Shown here: in pieces, positions 8,570-16,850 of the stretch
Position numbering within the stretch: position 1 is the stretch's first letter
How the letters are laid out: each line of letters opens with the position of its first letter
Source of the DNA: Anaerozeibacter quisquiliarum
Lineage (GTDB): Bacteria; Bacillota; Clostridia; Christensenellales; Aristaeellaceae
Length of the DNA stretch: 64,000 nt
Assembly (NCBI GenBank): GCA_051162045.1
Contig: JBISDI010000023.1
Reading direction: 5' to 3' (one strand)
The notes under the pieces: generated by a model
Seen by the model: the letters and a program-made list of their open reading frames with translations, nothing else
Database searches by the model: none
What the model was told of the DNA's origin: nothing
Translations under genes and position numbers: made by a program

Positions 8570-9586
8570 TTACAACTTTAACGAGGCCAGCCCCACCTTG
8601 CGGCGCACTTTCGACATGGTGCGCCGGGCGATCGCGCCGGCGCGTTCGGCCGAAGCGTTCATCACCCGCTCGAGATAGGGCGTATCAGCGCTGATTTCGG
8701 CAAAGCGCCGCTGAATGGGTTCAAGCTCCGCGATCACCGCGTCGGCGACCGTATCCTTGAAAGCACCATAGCCCAGGCCCTCAAAGTCGCGCTCGATCTC
8801 GCCGTGGCCACGGCCTGAAAGCGTCGCCAGGATGTCCATCAGGTTGCTGACGCCCGGCTTGTTTTCGGGGTCGTAACACACTTGCGCTTCGGAGTCGGTC
8901 ACCGCGCGCCGGAGCTTCCTGCGGATCACGGCGGGCTCGTCCAGCATGGCGATGTAGGTGTCCTCGGGGTCGGACTTGCTCATCTTGCGCGTGGGTTCGG
9001 CCAGGCTCATCACCCGCCCGCCGACCTTGGGGATGTAGCCGTCGGGCACGACAAAAGTGTCACCGAAGCGCCTGTTGAACCGCTCGGCGATGTCGCGCGA
9101 CAGCTCGAGGTGCTGTTTTTGGTCCGCGCCCACCGGCACCAGGTCGGTCTGGTAAAGCAGGATGTCGGCCGCCATCAGCGAGGGGTAGGCGAACAGCCCG
9201 ACGTTGATGTTGTCCTCGTTCTTTTGCGACTTGTCCTTGAACTGGGTCATGCGCATAAGCTCGCCCATGTAGGTGATGCAGTTGAGCACCCAGGCGAGCT
9301 CCGCGTGCTCGTGTACATGCGACTGAAAGAACATAAGGCTCTTGTCCGGGTCGAGCCCCACCGCCAGATACAGGCTGAGCACCTTGAGACAGGCCTTGCG
9401 CAGTTCGGCGGGCTCGCGCTTAACGGTCAGCGCGTGCAGATCGACGATCGAATACACGCAGTCGTACTCGTCTTCCAGCAGCTTGAAATTGCGCAGCGCG
9501 CCGATATAGTTGCCGAGAGTCAGCGTACCCGTGGGCTGGATGCCGGAAAAAATGCGCTTCTTACGCGCCGGTTCTTGCACTTGCAT
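8570..9586 (-). CDS. trpS: Tryptophan--tRNA ligase
   Basis: 338 aa class I aminoacyl-tRNA synthetase. It has the HIGH-like GNYIG segment after SGIQPTGTLTL and the KMSKS loop (RKMSKSDPED). It charges tRNA-Trp in the cytoplasm. An open frame extends 29 codons upstream, but the ATG at 9586 is preceded by GGAGGGATCACC and begins the conserved region, so it is chosen. It lies 25 bp after the DUF1836 gene, leaving no room for a T-box leader of its own; both genes probably share the promoter at 10213-10241. Confidence 0.95.
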   Translation of the reverse strand: MQVQEPARKKRIFSGIQPTGTLTLGNYIGALRNFKLLEDEYDCVYSIVDLHALTVKREPAELRKACLKVLSLYLAVGLDPDKSLMFFQSHVHEHAELAWVLNCITYMGELMRMTQFKDKSQKNEDNINVGLFAYPSLMAADILLYQTDLVPVGADQKQHLELSRDIAERFNRRFGDTFVVPDGYIPKVGGRVMSLAEPTRKMSKSDPEDTYIAMLDEPAVIRRKLRRAVTDSEAQVCYDPENKPGVSNLMDILATLSGRGHGEIERDFEGLGYGAFKDTVADAVIAELEPIQRRFAEISADTPYLERVMNASAERAGAIARRTMSKVRRKVGLASLKL

Positions 9587-9611
9587 GGTGATCCCTCCGC
9601 CCGTCTTTATC

Positions 9612-10175
9612 TTATCGTTTGCGGCCGCGCCGGTCAGCCGCGCCCGGCGCGGCTTCCTCCGTCCGGTCGCCAAGCATCGCCAGCAGCCGGTCGGCGATCA
9701 GGCAGTCGGCGCTGGCGCGCAGCGCATACTCCATCGCCAGTTCCTCGAGGCTTTCCTGCCCAAGCTCGCTCAGGCGCGCGGCCTCGGCCTCGAGCACGGC
9801 GGTCAAATTCTCGCAAAAGGCCTCGTAGCGCGCCTCGGCCGATACGTCGCCCGGCACGATCAGCTGCCCCACGCGCTGCATCGGCAGCACGCGCTTCAAA
9901 ATGCAGGCCATCGTGAGCGCCGACAGCTGCTCGCGCGCGTAGCGCTTGTTGACGGGCCTGGGCACGATTGAGTCCTTGACGTAGTTGTTGATGATCGACG
10001 GCGTCACGAGACTTAACCCGCTGGCGTCCTGAAACAGCGACAGCTGCCGCTTCAAATAGGTGATGACCTGATCCATGTACAGCTCGAGATCGGGCATACC
10101 GCTCCACTTCATGGGCTGGTAGCCCCTGAGCGCCTCGCATAGCCGCGCGACCGACTCATCCCGCTTCATGTCCAT
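9612..10175 (-). CDS. DUF1836 family protein, putative DNA-binding regulator
   Basis: 187 aa. The central segment TPSIINNYVKDSIVPRPV followed by KRYAREQLSAL matches the DUF1836 pattern seen in many Firmicutes, a helix-turn-helix resembling MerR-type winged helices. No effector domain is recognised; the C-terminal third is helical and ends in an Arg-rich tail. It is upstream of trpS in the same transcription unit. The biological role is unknown. ATG 10175 or the Met two codons later (10169) could be used. Confidence 0.72.
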   Translation of the reverse strand: MDMKRDESVARLCEALRGYQPMKWSGMPDLELYMDQVITYLKRQLSLFQDASGLSLVTPSIINNYVKDSIVPRPVNKRYAREQLSALTMACILKRVLPMQRVGQLIVPGDVSAEARYEAFCENLTAVLEAEAARLSELGQESLEELAMEYALRASADCLIADRLLAMLGDRTEEAAPGAADRRGRKR

Positions 10176-10212
10176 GTCCGCACCCCGTTTCTCCTGCGAA
10201 TAAGCCTTTCAC

Positions 10213-10241
10213 ATTGTACGCATATTATCCCAAAATGTCAA
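10213..10241 (-). promoter_or_regulatory. Promoter for the DUF1836-trpS unit
   Basis: Minus-strand -35 TTGACA (10241-10236), 17-bp spacer and -10 TACAAT (10218-10213), about 40 bp before the DUF1836 start. It is divergent from the SGNH hydrolase promoter 20 bp away. Confidence 0.78.
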
Positions 10242-10260
10242 GCGAGGTATGACAAGGCAC

Positions 10261-10289
10261 TTGACATTCCTCCGAAGATCGTGTAATAT
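10261..10289 (+). promoter_or_regulatory. Promoter of the SGNH hydrolase-acetyltransferase unit
   Basis: -35 TTGACA (10261-10266), 17-bp spacer, -10 TAATAT (10284-10289), 33 bp before the ATG at 10322. Confidence 0.78.
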
Positions 10290-10321
10290 AGTTTTAGAAA
10301 CCAGATGAGGCGGTGAGGCGA

Positions 10322-11005
10322 ATGTGTTTAAAGGCGGTACAGGTCTGGGGCGACTCGGTGATGAAGGGCGTGATCTACGATGAAGCGCGCGGACGCTATG
10401 CGCTTTTGAAGGAAAACGCGCCCAACCTCGTGGCGCGCGAGGTTCAGTTGCCCATTGTCAACCGTTCGCAGATGGGGCGCACCGCGCCCGAGGGGCTGAA
10501 GGTGCTCTCCGGCGACGAGACGCCGCTGACCGGCTCGCTGGTGCTGATCGAGTACGGCGGCAACGACTGCGATTTTGATTGGGCGGCGGTGGCCGAAGCG
10601 CCCGGCCGCACGCACCAGCCGCATACGCCCGCCGCCGCGTTTGTCGAGGCGCTCACCGGCATCGTAGAGCTGGTGCGCGCGCGCGGCGGCACGCCGGTTT
10701 TGTGCACGCTGCCGCCGCTCGACCCTCACCGCTACTTTGCGTGGATCACACGCAACGGCCTGTCGAAGGAGCACATCCTGGATTTTCTGGGCGTTCCCGA
10801 GCGCATCTACCGCTGGCAGGAGTACTACTCCTCGCTGGTTCAACGCACCGCGGCGCAGCTGCGCGTCGCCGTTCTGCCCGTGCGCGACCGGTTTCTGGAG
10901 CTGGTGCGGGGCGAGGACGTGCTGTGCGCGGACGGCATTCATCCCAATGGCCTCGGGCACCGGTTAATCGCCGACGCGGCGATCAGCGCGCTGAACGCGA
11001 TGTAG
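10322..11005 (+). CDS. SGNH/GDSL-family hydrolase
   Basis: 227 aa. Block I is GDS (VWGDSVMKG, Ser nucleophile near residue 11), block III is GGND and block V is DGIHPNGLGH with the catalytic Asp-His pair. The family hydrolyses esters of lipids, sugars or cell-wall acetyl groups; the substrate here is not determined. There is no signal peptide, so a cytoplasmic enzyme is likely. ATG 10322 is preferred over GTG 10313, whose ribosome site would be too close. A GNAT acetyltransferase follows 37 bp later in the same unit, perhaps an acetylation/deacetylation pair, but that is speculative. Confidence 0.85.
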   Translation: MCLKAVQVWGDSVMKGVIYDEARGRYALLKENAPNLVAREVQLPIVNRSQMGRTAPEGLKVLSGDETPLTGSLVLIEYGGNDCDFDWAAVAEAPGRTHQPHTPAAAFVEALTGIVELVRARGGTPVLCTLPPLDPHRYFAWITRNGLSKEHILDFLGVPERIYRWQEYYSSLVQRTAAQLRVAVLPVRDRFLELVRGEDVLCADGIHPNGLGHRLIADAAISALNAM

Positions 11006-11042
11006 TGGCAGTCAAACCGCTACACAAAGGAGAGGCGGATCG

Positions 11043-11513
11043 ATGATGACGGACGAGCACATCCACTTGAAGCCGCTCAGGCATTGCCCTGCGCTGCTGC
11101 CGCTGGCGGCCCGGTGGTTTCACGAAAAATGGGGCATCCCCGAGGCAACCTATCGCGAGAGCATGGAGGACTGCCTGAGGCAGCGCGCGCCGGTTCCGCA
11201 GTGGTACCTGGTGCTGAGCGAGGGCCGGCGCATCATCGCGGGCGCGGGCGTGATCGACAACGACTTCCACGACCGGAAGGACCTGGCCCCGAACCTGTGC
11301 GCGCTGTTCGTCGAGCAGGAGTACCGCAGCCGGGGCGTGGCGCGCTACATTCTGGATTTCGCGCGGGTGGACCTGGGAGGGCAAGGCGTGGAAAAGCTGT
11401 ACCTGATTACCGACCACGTAGGTTTTTATGAAAGGTGTGGCTGGGATTTTTCGACGATGGTAACGGGCGACGACGGGCAAAAGGCACGGCTGTACGCCGC
11501 GCCCACGCTGTAG
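11043..11513 (+). CDS. GNAT-family N-acetyltransferase
   Basis: 156 aa. The acetyl-CoA-binding region shows the EYRSRGVAR segment (V-x-x-x-x-R-G-x-A motif, about residues 96-104) and a later GFYERCGW stretch typical of GNAT enzymes. The acceptor substrate cannot be read from sequence. It is the second gene of the SGNH hydrolase unit; AAAGGAG lies upstream of ATG 11043 (ATG 11046 also possible). A 12-bp terminator stem overlaps the stop codon. Confidence 0.85.
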   Translation: MMTDEHIHLKPLRHCPALLPLAARWFHEKWGIPEATYRESMEDCLRQRAPVPQWYLVLSEGRRIIAGAGVIDNDFHDRKDLAPNLCALFVEQEYRSRGVARYILDFARVDLGGQGVEKLYLITDHVGFYERCGWDFSTMVTGDDGQKARLYAAPTL

Positions 11514-11558
11514 GGGCTGTGGGCGCGACCGCCCGGTTCGGGTTATGCCCACAGCCCC
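11513..11558. terminator. Bidirectional terminator-type hairpin
   Basis: 12-bp perfect stem GGGGCTGTGGGC/GCCCACAGCCCC (11513-11524 and 11547-11558) filling the gap between the convergent acetyltransferase and CapA-like genes. It begins on the last base of the acetyltransferase stop codon and ends one base before the CapA gene end. Confidence 0.8.
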
Positions 11559-12596
11559 CTATTTGGGCGATAACTTCTTGATGCGCTTCAAGATACGCTC
11601 GGCGTCCTTGCCGGTGGCGGGCGCGGGCTGATAGTTGTTGCCCTCCTTGCCGGTCGCCGTCAGACAGGGGATGATTTCGTAGCCGTCGTCGGTCACCTCG
11701 CCACCTGCGACCCGATAGCGCTGGCGGTAGACGAAGCTGTCGCGGTCGCGCAGCCGGCGGTTTCCGCCGAAGCAGAAATTGGCCAGGCTGTACACGATGC
11801 GCTTGCCCTTGTAGGTCTCGATGCCGCCGACCACGTGCGGATGATGGCCCAGCACCAGATCGGCGCCCGCGTCGATTGCAAAGCGGCCCAGCTTGACCTG
11901 GCGCTTGGTGGCCTTACCCACGTTTTCCTCGCCCCAATGGAACGAGGCGATCACCAGGTCGCAGGACGCCGCAAGGTCCCCGACAACCCGCTCGATCTGC
12001 TTGAAATCGGAGCGCCAGGTGGTGAAGCCGCACAGCCCGATCTTGACGCCCTTGACCTCGACGATCGCGGTGTCGTCAAAGCCGAAGTGGGCGATGCCTT
12101 CAGAATCCAGCGCCTCGCGGGTGTCCCGCAAGCCGCCCTCGAGGAAATCGATCGCGTGGTTGTTGGCGAGGGTCACGGCGTCGATGCCGCCCGCGCTTAA
12201 AATCTTGGCGTATTCCGGGTCGCCCCGGAACACGAAGATTTCACCCTTGCGGAATTTCTTGCGCTGCGTCAGCGCGCCTTCGAGGTTCGCGATGGTCAGA
12301 TCGTCCTCGGCGAATAGCTCCGCTACCTCCCGGAAATAATACGCATAATCCCCGCTTAGCCGTTCGAACGCGCGGTCGAAGGCGGCCTTGCTGCCCTTGC
12401 GCGGATCGCCGCCCAGCGTGCAGTCGCCTACGGCGCTGATGCTAAAGGTCATTTCGCCATTGACATTGGGCGTGGGAGAGGGAAGGGGTTCGGCCATGCC
12501 CATGAGCGGCAGCAGCAGCGCGCAGGCGATCAGCGCCGCAAGCCCGGCGAGGCTGGGGGAGAGGCCCGGGTGTCGCCGGGCTGTATCGTGTTGCAT
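11559..12596 (-). CDS. CapA-family (PGA_cap) metallophosphatase-like protein
   Basis: 345 aa. An N-terminal membrane or signal segment (about residues 15-36) is followed by the CapA fold motifs VGDCTLGG, LANNHAIDF, GHHPHVVGGIE and YSLANFCFGG, which supply the metal-binding Asp, Asn and His residues. CapA takes part in poly-gamma-glutamate capsule synthesis in Bacillus, but most homologues, including isolated ones like this without capBC, are uncharacterised surface enzymes. It has its own promoter at 12631-12660. Confidence 0.83.
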   Translation of the reverse strand: MQHDTARRHPGLSPSLAGLAALIACALLLPLMGMAEPLPSPTPNVNGEMTFSISAVGDCTLGGDPRKGSKAAFDRAFERLSGDYAYYFREVAELFAEDDLTIANLEGALTQRKKFRKGEIFVFRGDPEYAKILSAGGIDAVTLANNHAIDFLEGGLRDTREALDSEGIAHFGFDDTAIVEVKGVKIGLCGFTTWRSDFKQIERVVGDLAASCDLVIASFHWGEENVGKATKRQVKLGRFAIDAGADLVLGHHPHVVGGIETYKGKRIVYSLANFCFGGNRRLRDRDSFVYRQRYRVAGGEVTDDGYEIIPCLTATGKEGNNYQPAPATGKDAERILKRIKKLSPK

Positions 12597-12630
12597 CGGG
12601 GGAACCTCCCGTTGGTGTCAATATGCAAAC

Positions 12631-12660
12631 ATTATAGCACACAGTTATCCCAAAATTCAA
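12631..12660 (-). promoter_or_regulatory. Promoter of the CapA-like gene
   Basis: Minus-strand -35 TTGAAT (12660-12655), 18-bp spacer and -10 TATAAT (12636-12631) with an extended TG one base before the -10. Confidence 0.75.
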
Positions 12661-12784
12661 CATGGCGAACAATTGAAAACGCTTTTCACAACGCGAACCA
12701 TGGTATATAATATGTGATTGAATATGACTGATTATATGGCGTATATTGGAATTTCTTAATACGCAGCCGCCAGGAGGAAAAGTC

Positions 12785-13027
12785 ATGGACTGGGATATGC
12801 TGTATCAAGAGGTGGCCCGGCGCTGCGGCGCTACGGTCGAGAAGGTGAAGGAAGAGATGGACGAGGCCATCTGGACGGCCTATACTGCGCACGACGCGCC
12901 GGACTGCGTCGTCGAGGCACAGCAGGGCGTGCCATGTGTGGGCGAGGTGCCCACGCGGGAGGAGTTGCTGATCCACCTGATCGGGCAGGTGCAAAACGAG
13001 GACGTATATCCGATAGAATTGCCGTAG
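12785..13027 (+). CDS. Small protein resembling the C-terminal DNA-binding domain of Spo0A
   Basis: 80 aa. The first half (LYQEVARRCGATVEKVKEEM followed by DEAIWTAY) resembles the helix pattern of the Spo0A output domain (LYPxIAKKxxTTxxxVERAIRHAI). There is no receiver domain and the length is far below Spo0A's. Such short proteins occur widely in Clostridia with no known function. ATG 12785 is preceded by AGGAGGAAAAG; an upstream TTG extension is rejected. A perfect -10 TATAAT lies at 12706-12711. The family assignment is by pattern only and is weak. Confidence 0.5.
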   Translation: MDWDMLYQEVARRCGATVEKVKEEMDEAIWTAYTAHDAPDCVVEAQQGVPCVGEVPTREELLIHLIGQVQNEDVYPIELP

Positions 13028-13041
13028 ACCGATCCCACATG

Positions 13042-13062
13042 GGCGGGGCATGCGGCCCCGCC
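13042..13062. terminator. Hairpin terminator
   Basis: 8-bp GC stem GGCGGGGC/GCCCCGCC (13042-13049 and 13055-13062), 5-nt loop, 14 bp after the small gene and 36 bp before the end of the convergent pyk gene. Confidence 0.65.
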
Positions 13063-13097
13063 ATCCATTGCGTCCCCATATCGATAAAATTATACCA

Positions 13098-14525
13098 TTA
13101 GTTTTCCGGTCCGTTGTACACGCGGATCAGGTTGGTCGTCCCCGACTTGCCGAGCGGCACGCCCGCGGTGATTACCACGGTGTCGCCCGCCTTGATTAGG
13201 TTGGCCTGTATCGCCGCGTCCACGGCGTGCTCGATCAGCACGTCGGTCACATGCTCCTCGCCCACGATCAACGGCGTGACGCCCCAGGACATCGACAGCT
13301 GGCGCAGCGTGCAGGCGTCCGGGGTACAGCCGATGATCGGGATGTCGGGCCTGAAGCGGCTGATCATCCGCGCGGTTGTGCCGTAGAGCGTGACGGTGAT
13401 GATGGCGGCCGCGTTCAAATTGTAGGCCGTCAAGCAGGTGGCGTGGGAGATGGCGTCGGTGACGCCGTGCGCGTGTTCGCGCAGCGAGCGCTCGAAGAAG
13501 CGCTTGGGGTAGTTGATGTCGCGCTCGGTGCGCTCGGCGATGCGGGCCATGATCGCAACGGCCTCGACCGGGTACTTGCCGTTCGCGGTCTCGCCCGACA
13601 GCATGATGCAGCTAGTGCCGTCGTAGATGGCGTTGGCGACGTCGGTGGTCTCGGCGCGGGTCGGGCGCGGGTGGTTAATCATGCTGTCGAGCATCTGGGT
13701 GGCGGTCACCACCGGCAGCCCCGCGCCAGTGCCCAACTGGATCATCCGCTTCTGGATCGAGGGCAGTTCTTCGAGCGGGATCTCGACGCCCATGTCGCCG
13801 CGCGCCACCATCAGCATGTCGGACACCTCGATGATCTCCTCGAGGTTCTTCACGCCCTCGGCGTTCTCGATCTTGCTCATGATGCGCATGTGCTTGCCGC
13901 CGTTTTCGTTGAGGATTTTGCGGACGGCCAACACGTCTTCCCGGGAGCGCACAAACGAGGCCGCGATGATGTCGAACCCGCTTCTGATGCCCAGCAGGAT
14001 GTCCTCATGGTCGCGCTCGCTGATGTAGGGCATGCTGAAGCGCGTATCGGGCAGGTTCACGCCCTTGCGGTCGGAGATCGGGCCGCCCGCGAGCACCGTG
14101 CAGCGGATCTCGCTGCCCTCAACGGCATCCACGCCGAGCTCGATCAGCCCGTCGTCGAGCAAGATGCGCGCGCCGGGCGCAAGGTCGCGGGGCAGATCCT
14201 TGTAGCTGACCGAGGCGCGGCTCTTCGTGCCCAGCACGTCCTCGCTCGTCAGGGTAAACGACTGGCCGTCGGTCAGTTCCGTGCGCCCGCCGTCAAACAG
14301 GCCCAGCCGGATTTCCGGGCCCTTCGTGTCGAGAATCGCGGGGATGTGCTTTTTTAGTTCGTTGCGCACCGACACCAGCGTACGGAAGTCCTCGAGCTTG
14401 CTCTCGTGCGTGCCGTGGGAGAAATTGAACCGGGCCGCGTCCATACCCGACTGAATCATGGCGCGCAGCGTGCCGGGGTTGTTGGAGGCGGGGCCGATGG
14501 TACAGATGATCTTGGTCTTGCGCAT
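13098..14525 (-). CDS. pyk: Pyruvate kinase
   Basis: 475 aa, the short form without the extra C-terminal PEP-utiliser domain that many Bacilli carry. It converts phosphoenolpyruvate and ADP to pyruvate and ATP. Seen are the N-terminal RKTKIICTIGPAS, the active-site region MVARGDMGVEIP and a C-terminal allosteric-type domain (SGTTNLIRVY). The start at 14525 follows GAGGAG and opens the conserved region; an upstream 14-codon extension is not used. A minus-strand promoter (TTTCAA at 14580-14575, 17 bp, TATACT at 14557-14552) is plausible. Confidence 0.95.
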   Translation of the reverse strand: MRKTKIICTIGPASNNPGTLRAMIQSGMDAARFNFSHGTHESKLEDFRTLVSVRNELKKHIPAILDTKGPEIRLGLFDGGRTELTDGQSFTLTSEDVLGTKSRASVSYKDLPRDLAPGARILLDDGLIELGVDAVEGSEIRCTVLAGGPISDRKGVNLPDTRFSMPYISERDHEDILLGIRSGFDIIAASFVRSREDVLAVRKILNENGGKHMRIMSKIENAEGVKNLEEIIEVSDMLMVARGDMGVEIPLEELPSIQKRMIQLGTGAGLPVVTATQMLDSMINHPRPTRAETTDVANAIYDGTSCIMLSGETANGKYPVEAVAIMARIAERTERDINYPKRFFERSLREHAHGVTDAISHATCLTAYNLNAAAIITVTLYGTTARMISRFRPDIPIIGCTPDACTLRQLSMSWGVTPLIVGEEHVTDVLIEHAVDAAIQANLIKAGDTVVITAGVPLGKSGTTNLIRVYNGPEN

Positions 14526-14651
14526 AATCTCTACTCCTCTCATGCCCTCCCAGTATAACACATGCATATAAGGATTGAAAGCGCCGCGTACTTATTGACA
14601 GTTCTCGACATTTCTTCGCGTTTCTTCACACGATCTTGTCGAACGTTTTGA

Positions 14652-14680
14652 TGGACAATTTGCCACATAAGTTATACAAT
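14652..14680 (+). promoter_or_regulatory. Putative hppA promoter
   Basis: TGGACA (14652-14657), 17-bp spacer, TACAAT (14675-14680). The predicted transcript would start near 14687, so an ATG at 14686 could not be the translation start. Confidence 0.55.
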
Positions 14681-14736
14681 AGATTATGATGGGCAAATTT
14701 GCGGAGCCGAGAGATTTAGAGGAGGCGCAAATTTCT

Positions 14737-16782
14737 ATGGACGGGGCTAAGATCTGGGCAATTGTTTCCATCGTGGTCGCTTTTGCGGCGCTGGGCGTCG
14801 CGGCTTACTTCTATCGTTGGGTCAAGGACCTGCCCATGGCGGGCAACGGGCTGGACCGGATCGCCAAGTTGATCCGCGACGGCGCGTTCACCTTCATGAA
14901 GCGCGAGTACAAGATACTGGGCCTGTTCTGCGGCGCGGTGTCGGTCGTCATCCTGCTGTTATTCCCGAATCCGGTTTGGAAGGGCGGGGACATCGGGGCC
15001 AATGTGACGATGGTGCTCAGTTATCTGTTCGGCTCGCTGCTGTCGGGCCTGGCGGGCATCGTGGGCATCAGCATCGCCACGATCGCCAACGTGCGCTCGG
15101 CTTCGCAAGCGCGTAAGGGACTGGCTCCCTCGTTCATGGCCGGCTTCCGCGGCGGCGCGGTCATGGGCATGGCCGTGGTGTCCACGTCGCTGCTGGGCGC
15201 GGCGGTCCTGTACCTCGCCACCGGCAGCGATCAGGTCATCATGGCGTTCAGCTTCGGCGCGAGCTCGCTGGCGCTGTTTGCCAAGGCGGGCGGCGGCATC
15301 TTCACCAAGACCGCCGACATCGCGGCCGACCTGACCGGCAAGGTGGAGCTGGGCATCCCCGAGGATGACCCGCGCAATCCGGCCGTCATCGCCGACAATG
15401 TGGGCGACAACGTGGGCGACGTGGCGGGCATGGGCGCCGACCTGTTCGACTCCAACGTGGCCTCGGTCGCGGCGGCTATCGTGCTGGCGGCGGGCCTGGG
15501 CAAGGTCGACATCATCTTCTGCTTCAGCGCCTTGGGCCTCCTGTCCTCGATCGTGGGCGTCTTGATGGCCAACATCAAGGAAGGCGGGAACCCCAGCCGG
15601 GCGCTCAACGGCGGCACGTATTTGACCTGCGGCGTGTTCGCGGCGCTGACGCTCGTGGCCAGCCTGATTCTCAAATTCCCGATTCAGGTCTGGGGCGCGA
15701 CCATCTTCGGCATGGTGGCCGGCGTGGTCATCGGCCTGACCAGCGAGTTCTTCACCGGCGACGACAAAAAGCCGGTGGCCAAGGTGGCCGAGGCATGCCA
15801 GAACGGCCCGGCGTTCACCATCCTCACCGGTTTCTCCTACGGCCTGGTCAGCATCCTGCCCTCGATCACCGGCATCGGCCTGAGCGCGCTCGTGGCCTAC
15901 AAGCTGTGCGAGCCGTTGGGCGCGGGCTACGGTGTGTTCGGCATCGCGATGGCCTCGATCGGCATGCTGTCGATCGTGGGCATGATTATCGCGAGCGACG
16001 CCTACGGCCCGATCGTGGACAACGCGCGCGGCGTGGCCGAGATGTGCTCGCTGGGTGACGATGTGCTCGAGATCACCGACAAGCTGGACGCCGCGGGCAA
16101 CACCGCGAAGGCCATCACCAAGGGCTTTGCCATCGGCGCGGCGGGCCTGACCGTCATCGCGCTGCTGGCCGCCTTCAAGGATACCGCCGAAGGCCTCGGC
16201 GCGGTGGTGTCGTTCAACCTGATGAACCCGCTGGTGTTCTTCGGCGCGCTGGTGGGCGCGGCCATCCCGGCGGTGTTCTCGGCCATGCTGATGCTGGGCG
16301 TCGATCGCAACGCGCAGCTGATGGTCAAGGAAATCCATCGCCAGTTTAATTCGATCCCCGGCTTGCGCGAGGGCAAGACCTCGCCCGACTACGGCAAGTG
16401 CATCGACATCGCCACCATGGGCGCAATCCGCGAACTGATCCCGGCCGGCCTCGTGGCCATCCTGGCGACGCTGGTCGTGGGCTTCATCGGCGGCGTGGAG
16501 GCCATCGGCGGCTATCTGACCGGCAACATCGTGGTGGGCCTGATGCTGGCGACGCTGATGAGCAACGCGGGCGGCCTGTGGGACAACGCCAAGAAGTTCA
16601 TCGAGTCCGGCAACTTCGGCGGCAAGGGCAGCGACGCCCACAAGGCGGCCGTCATCGGCGACACCGTGGGCGACCCGTTCAAGGACACGGCAGGACCGTC
16701 GATCAACACGCAGATCACCGTGGTTTCGCTGGTGTCGACGCTGGCCGCGGGGCTGTTCGTGGCGAGCTCGCTGATTAAGTAA
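14737..16782 (+). CDS. hppA: Membrane-bound proton-translocating pyrophosphatase
   Basis: 681 aa, about 16 hydrophobic segments. It couples PPi hydrolysis to ion pumping across the cytoplasmic membrane. The substrate-binding signature DNVGDNVGDVAGMGADLF is intact. The segment GNTAKAITKG has Lys where K+-dependent enzymes have Ala (GNTTAA), which by known family rules marks the K+-independent, proton-pumping class. ATG 14737 is chosen because AGGAGG (14720-14725) lies before it and the promoter excludes the ATG at 14686. A 19-bp terminator palindrome follows. Confidence 0.94.
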   Translation: MDGAKIWAIVSIVVAFAALGVAAYFYRWVKDLPMAGNGLDRIAKLIRDGAFTFMKREYKILGLFCGAVSVVILLLFPNPVWKGGDIGANVTMVLSYLFGSLLSGLAGIVGISIATIANVRSASQARKGLAPSFMAGFRGGAVMGMAVVSTSLLGAAVLYLATGSDQVIMAFSFGASSLALFAKAGGGIFTKTADIAADLTGKVELGIPEDDPRNPAVIADNVGDNVGDVAGMGADLFDSNVASVAAAIVLAAGLGKVDIIFCFSALGLLSSIVGVLMANIKEGGNPSRALNGGTYLTCGVFAALTLVASLILKFPIQVWGATIFGMVAGVVIGLTSEFFTGDDKKPVAKVAEACQNGPAFTILTGFSYGLVSILPSITGIGLSALVAYKLCEPLGAGYGVFGIAMASIGMLSIVGMIIASDAYGPIVDNARGVAEMCSLGDDVLEITDKLDAAGNTAKAITKGFAIGAAGLTVIALLAAFKDTAEGLGAVVSFNLMNPLVFFGALVGAAIPAVFSAMLMLGVDRNAQLMVKEIHRQFNSIPGLREGKTSPDYGKCIDIATMGAIRELIPAGLVAILATLVVGFIGGVEAIGGYLTGNIVVGLMLATLMSNAGGLWDNAKKFIESGNFGGKGSDAHKAAVIGDTVGDPFKDTAGPSINTQITVVSLVSTLAAGLFVASSLIK

Positions 16783-16805
16783 CCGAGGGAATTTGATGCC
16801 CATCG

Positions 16806-16843
16806 CAACGCAAAGCCGCCGGATATCCGGCGGCTTTGCGTTG
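16806..16843. terminator. Perfect 19-bp-arm bidirectional terminator
   Basis: A 38-bp perfect palindrome without loop bases (arms 16806-16824 and 16825-16843, centre GGATATCC) lies between convergent hppA and the epimerase gene. It can serve both. Confidence 0.85.
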
Positions 16844-16850
16844 GGATGCA

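Noticed and set aside
9587..9611. T-box leader for trpS
   Set aside because: Only 25 bp separate trpS from the upstream gene, too little for a T-box, and none was recognised before the DUF1836 gene.
14686..14736. Upstream ATG start for hppA
   Set aside because: It lies at the predicted transcription start and lacks a ribosome site; ATG 14737 has AGGAGG and begins the first membrane helix region.
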